Shown piece after piece: positions 4,592 through 5,137 of a stretch of 5,137 nucleotides of DNA (its first letter is position 1; each line of letters begins with the position of its first letter). The stretch is taken from NCBI GenBank assembly GCA_007117185.1, contig SKHA01000294.1:1-5137 (forward strand). The letters are read 5' to 3'. The position numbers and the translations under genes are program-made. Source of the stretch: Spirochaeta sp. GTDB taxonomy: Bacteria; Spirochaetota; Spirochaetia; DSM-27196; Alkalispirochaetaceae. The notes under the pieces are model-generated. The model was not told where the DNA came from. It made no database searches and saw nothing but the letters and a program-made list of their open reading frames with translations.

Positions 4592-5137
4592 CGCTGTCGC
4601 TTCTCCCGGACAACCCACTGCAGTTGCGGCTGGTAGCGGGATATCCGTCGAATGTACGACGGCCACTGCAGCTCAAACCCAAGTTGACTGTGAAGCACGT
4701 CCTGGAACTCCGCGGTGTCCCCGGGGGTGGCGGCAACTCCCCGGGGCGTTTTGCGCCGGGTGGCGCACCACGCCGCAAGGGCGCCAGCGGCCTCACCGAT
4801 GTTCCACTCGGCGGGGTGCACCCGGTACATCCCGCTGGAGAGGTGGGTGGTGCCGATGTTCTTGCACCCAGGGATGAGGTTCTCAACGCGCACCGGTACC
4901 AGCGCGCCCAGGGGTATCTGCGCGGGGTAGGATTCGATATCGATGTAGGTGTCCCCGCCGGTGGATGGGTGCAGGTCGATGCGGTAGCTGGCCAGCCCGA
5001 CGGTATCCGGGTACTGGGTGGCCTCGCCGGCCGCGCGGGGGGCGGCGATGTCCCCCTCGGTCACGGTGGTGAGGGCCGCGATACGCCGGGACTCCCGCAC
5101 GTACGCTTCCCGGGCCAGTCCGTCGGGGGTATCAAAG
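4576..5137 (-). CDS. FAD-dependent oxidoreductase, FAD_oxidored family (C-terminal part, cut by window edge)
   Basis: The reading frame is open from the right edge (first full codon at 5136) to the TGA at 4578-4576, giving the last 186 residues. The fragment begins FDTPDGLAREAYVRESRRIAAL and carries segments typical of the C-terminal half of FAD_oxidored proteins: R-E-S-R-R (14-18), T-V-T-E-G-D-I (24-30), D-L-H-P-S-T-G-G (54-61), the I-P-L-G-A-L-V-P-V block (74-82) followed by N-L-I-P-G-C-K-N-I-G (86-95), and H-L-S-S-G-M-Y-R-V-H-P-A-E-W-N-I-G-E-A-A-G (98-118), whose G-E-A-A-G belongs to the FAD-binding part. The N-terminal dinucleotide-binding GxGxxG is off the edge. No start is called: the GTG at 5100 is internal. 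The gene ends 16 bp inside the sulfatase gene in another frame, which implies translational coupling. The reaction is unknown; oxidation of a sugar-like or organic-acid substrate alongside desulfation is a reasonable guess only. Confidence 0.85.
   Translation of the reverse strand, partial: FDTPDGLAREAYVRESRRIAALTTVTEGDIAAPRAAGEATQYPDTVGLASYRIDLHPSTGGDTYIDIESYPAQIPLGALVPVRVENLIPGCKNIGTTHLSSGMYRVHPAEWNIGEAAGALAAWCATRRKTPRGVAATPGDTAEFQDVLHSQLGFELQWPSYIRRISRYQPQLQWVVREKRQRWQTD

Noticed and set aside
3986..4636. Plus-strand 216-codon open frame
   Set aside because: It is antisense to the sulfatase, whose catalytic motifs are intact on the minus strand; its own translation shows no domain.
4592..4666. 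Extension of the sulfatase to the upstream ATG at 4666
   Set aside because: It adds 25 residues unlike the family N-terminus, lies within the oxidoreductase gene, and the ATG at 4591 has a usable SD.
1..5137. CRISPR array, insertion sequence, tRNA or rRNA genes
   Set aside because: No regularly spaced repeats, transposase frames with terminal repeats, or RNA-gene signatures were seen on either strand.

Overview
The window comes from a GC-rich bacterial chromosome. A Cache/HAMP/HisKA_2 sensor kinase, a YbjN-family protein and an FAD-oxidoreductase/sulfatase pair would fit a free-living spirochaete or another environmental Gram-negative lineage. That placement is inference from gene content only and is weak. 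No tRNA, rRNA, CRISPR array, insertion sequence or phage gene is visible.

Layout. Positions 1-525 (minus) hold the first 175 codons of an ABC exporter membrane domain that runs off the left edge. Positions 526-857 form a divergent regulatory region. On the minus strand it contains, in transcript order, a likely sigma70 promoter with tandem repeats abutting its -35 box, a short hairpin near the predicted transcript start, a strong Shine-Dalgarno (SD) site, a 19-codon leader peptide, and an intrinsic terminator ending 27 nt before the exporter start codon. An 11-nt segment inside the leader ORF is the exact complement of the terminator's 5' arm, and the leader SD is complementary to the bases just before the terminator. 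This is the architecture of translation-dependent transcription attenuation controlling an exporter, and it is the most interesting part of the window.

Positions 858-2585 (plus) encode an orphan membrane histidine kinase (Cache sensor, HAMP, HisKA_2, HATPase_c), preferably from a GTG start with a good SD rather than from the upstream ATG at 810. After a 159-nt gap with its own promoter-like sequence, 2745-3203 (plus) encodes a YbjN-like small acidic protein. Its 3' end overlaps the 3' end of the convergent sulfatase gene by 22 bp, and a 9-bp inverted repeat lies just beyond its stop codon.

Positions 3182-5137 (minus) hold a translationally coupled pair: an FAD-dependent oxidoreductase (C-terminal 186 residues, truncated by the window edge) whose last codons overlap by 16 bp a cytoplasmic-type sulfatase with the CxPxR formylglycine signature. 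The pair probably acts on one sulfated organic substrate, which cannot be named from the sequence. Apart from the shared divergent region, nothing shows that the exporter, kinase, YbjN protein and sulfatase operon act together.
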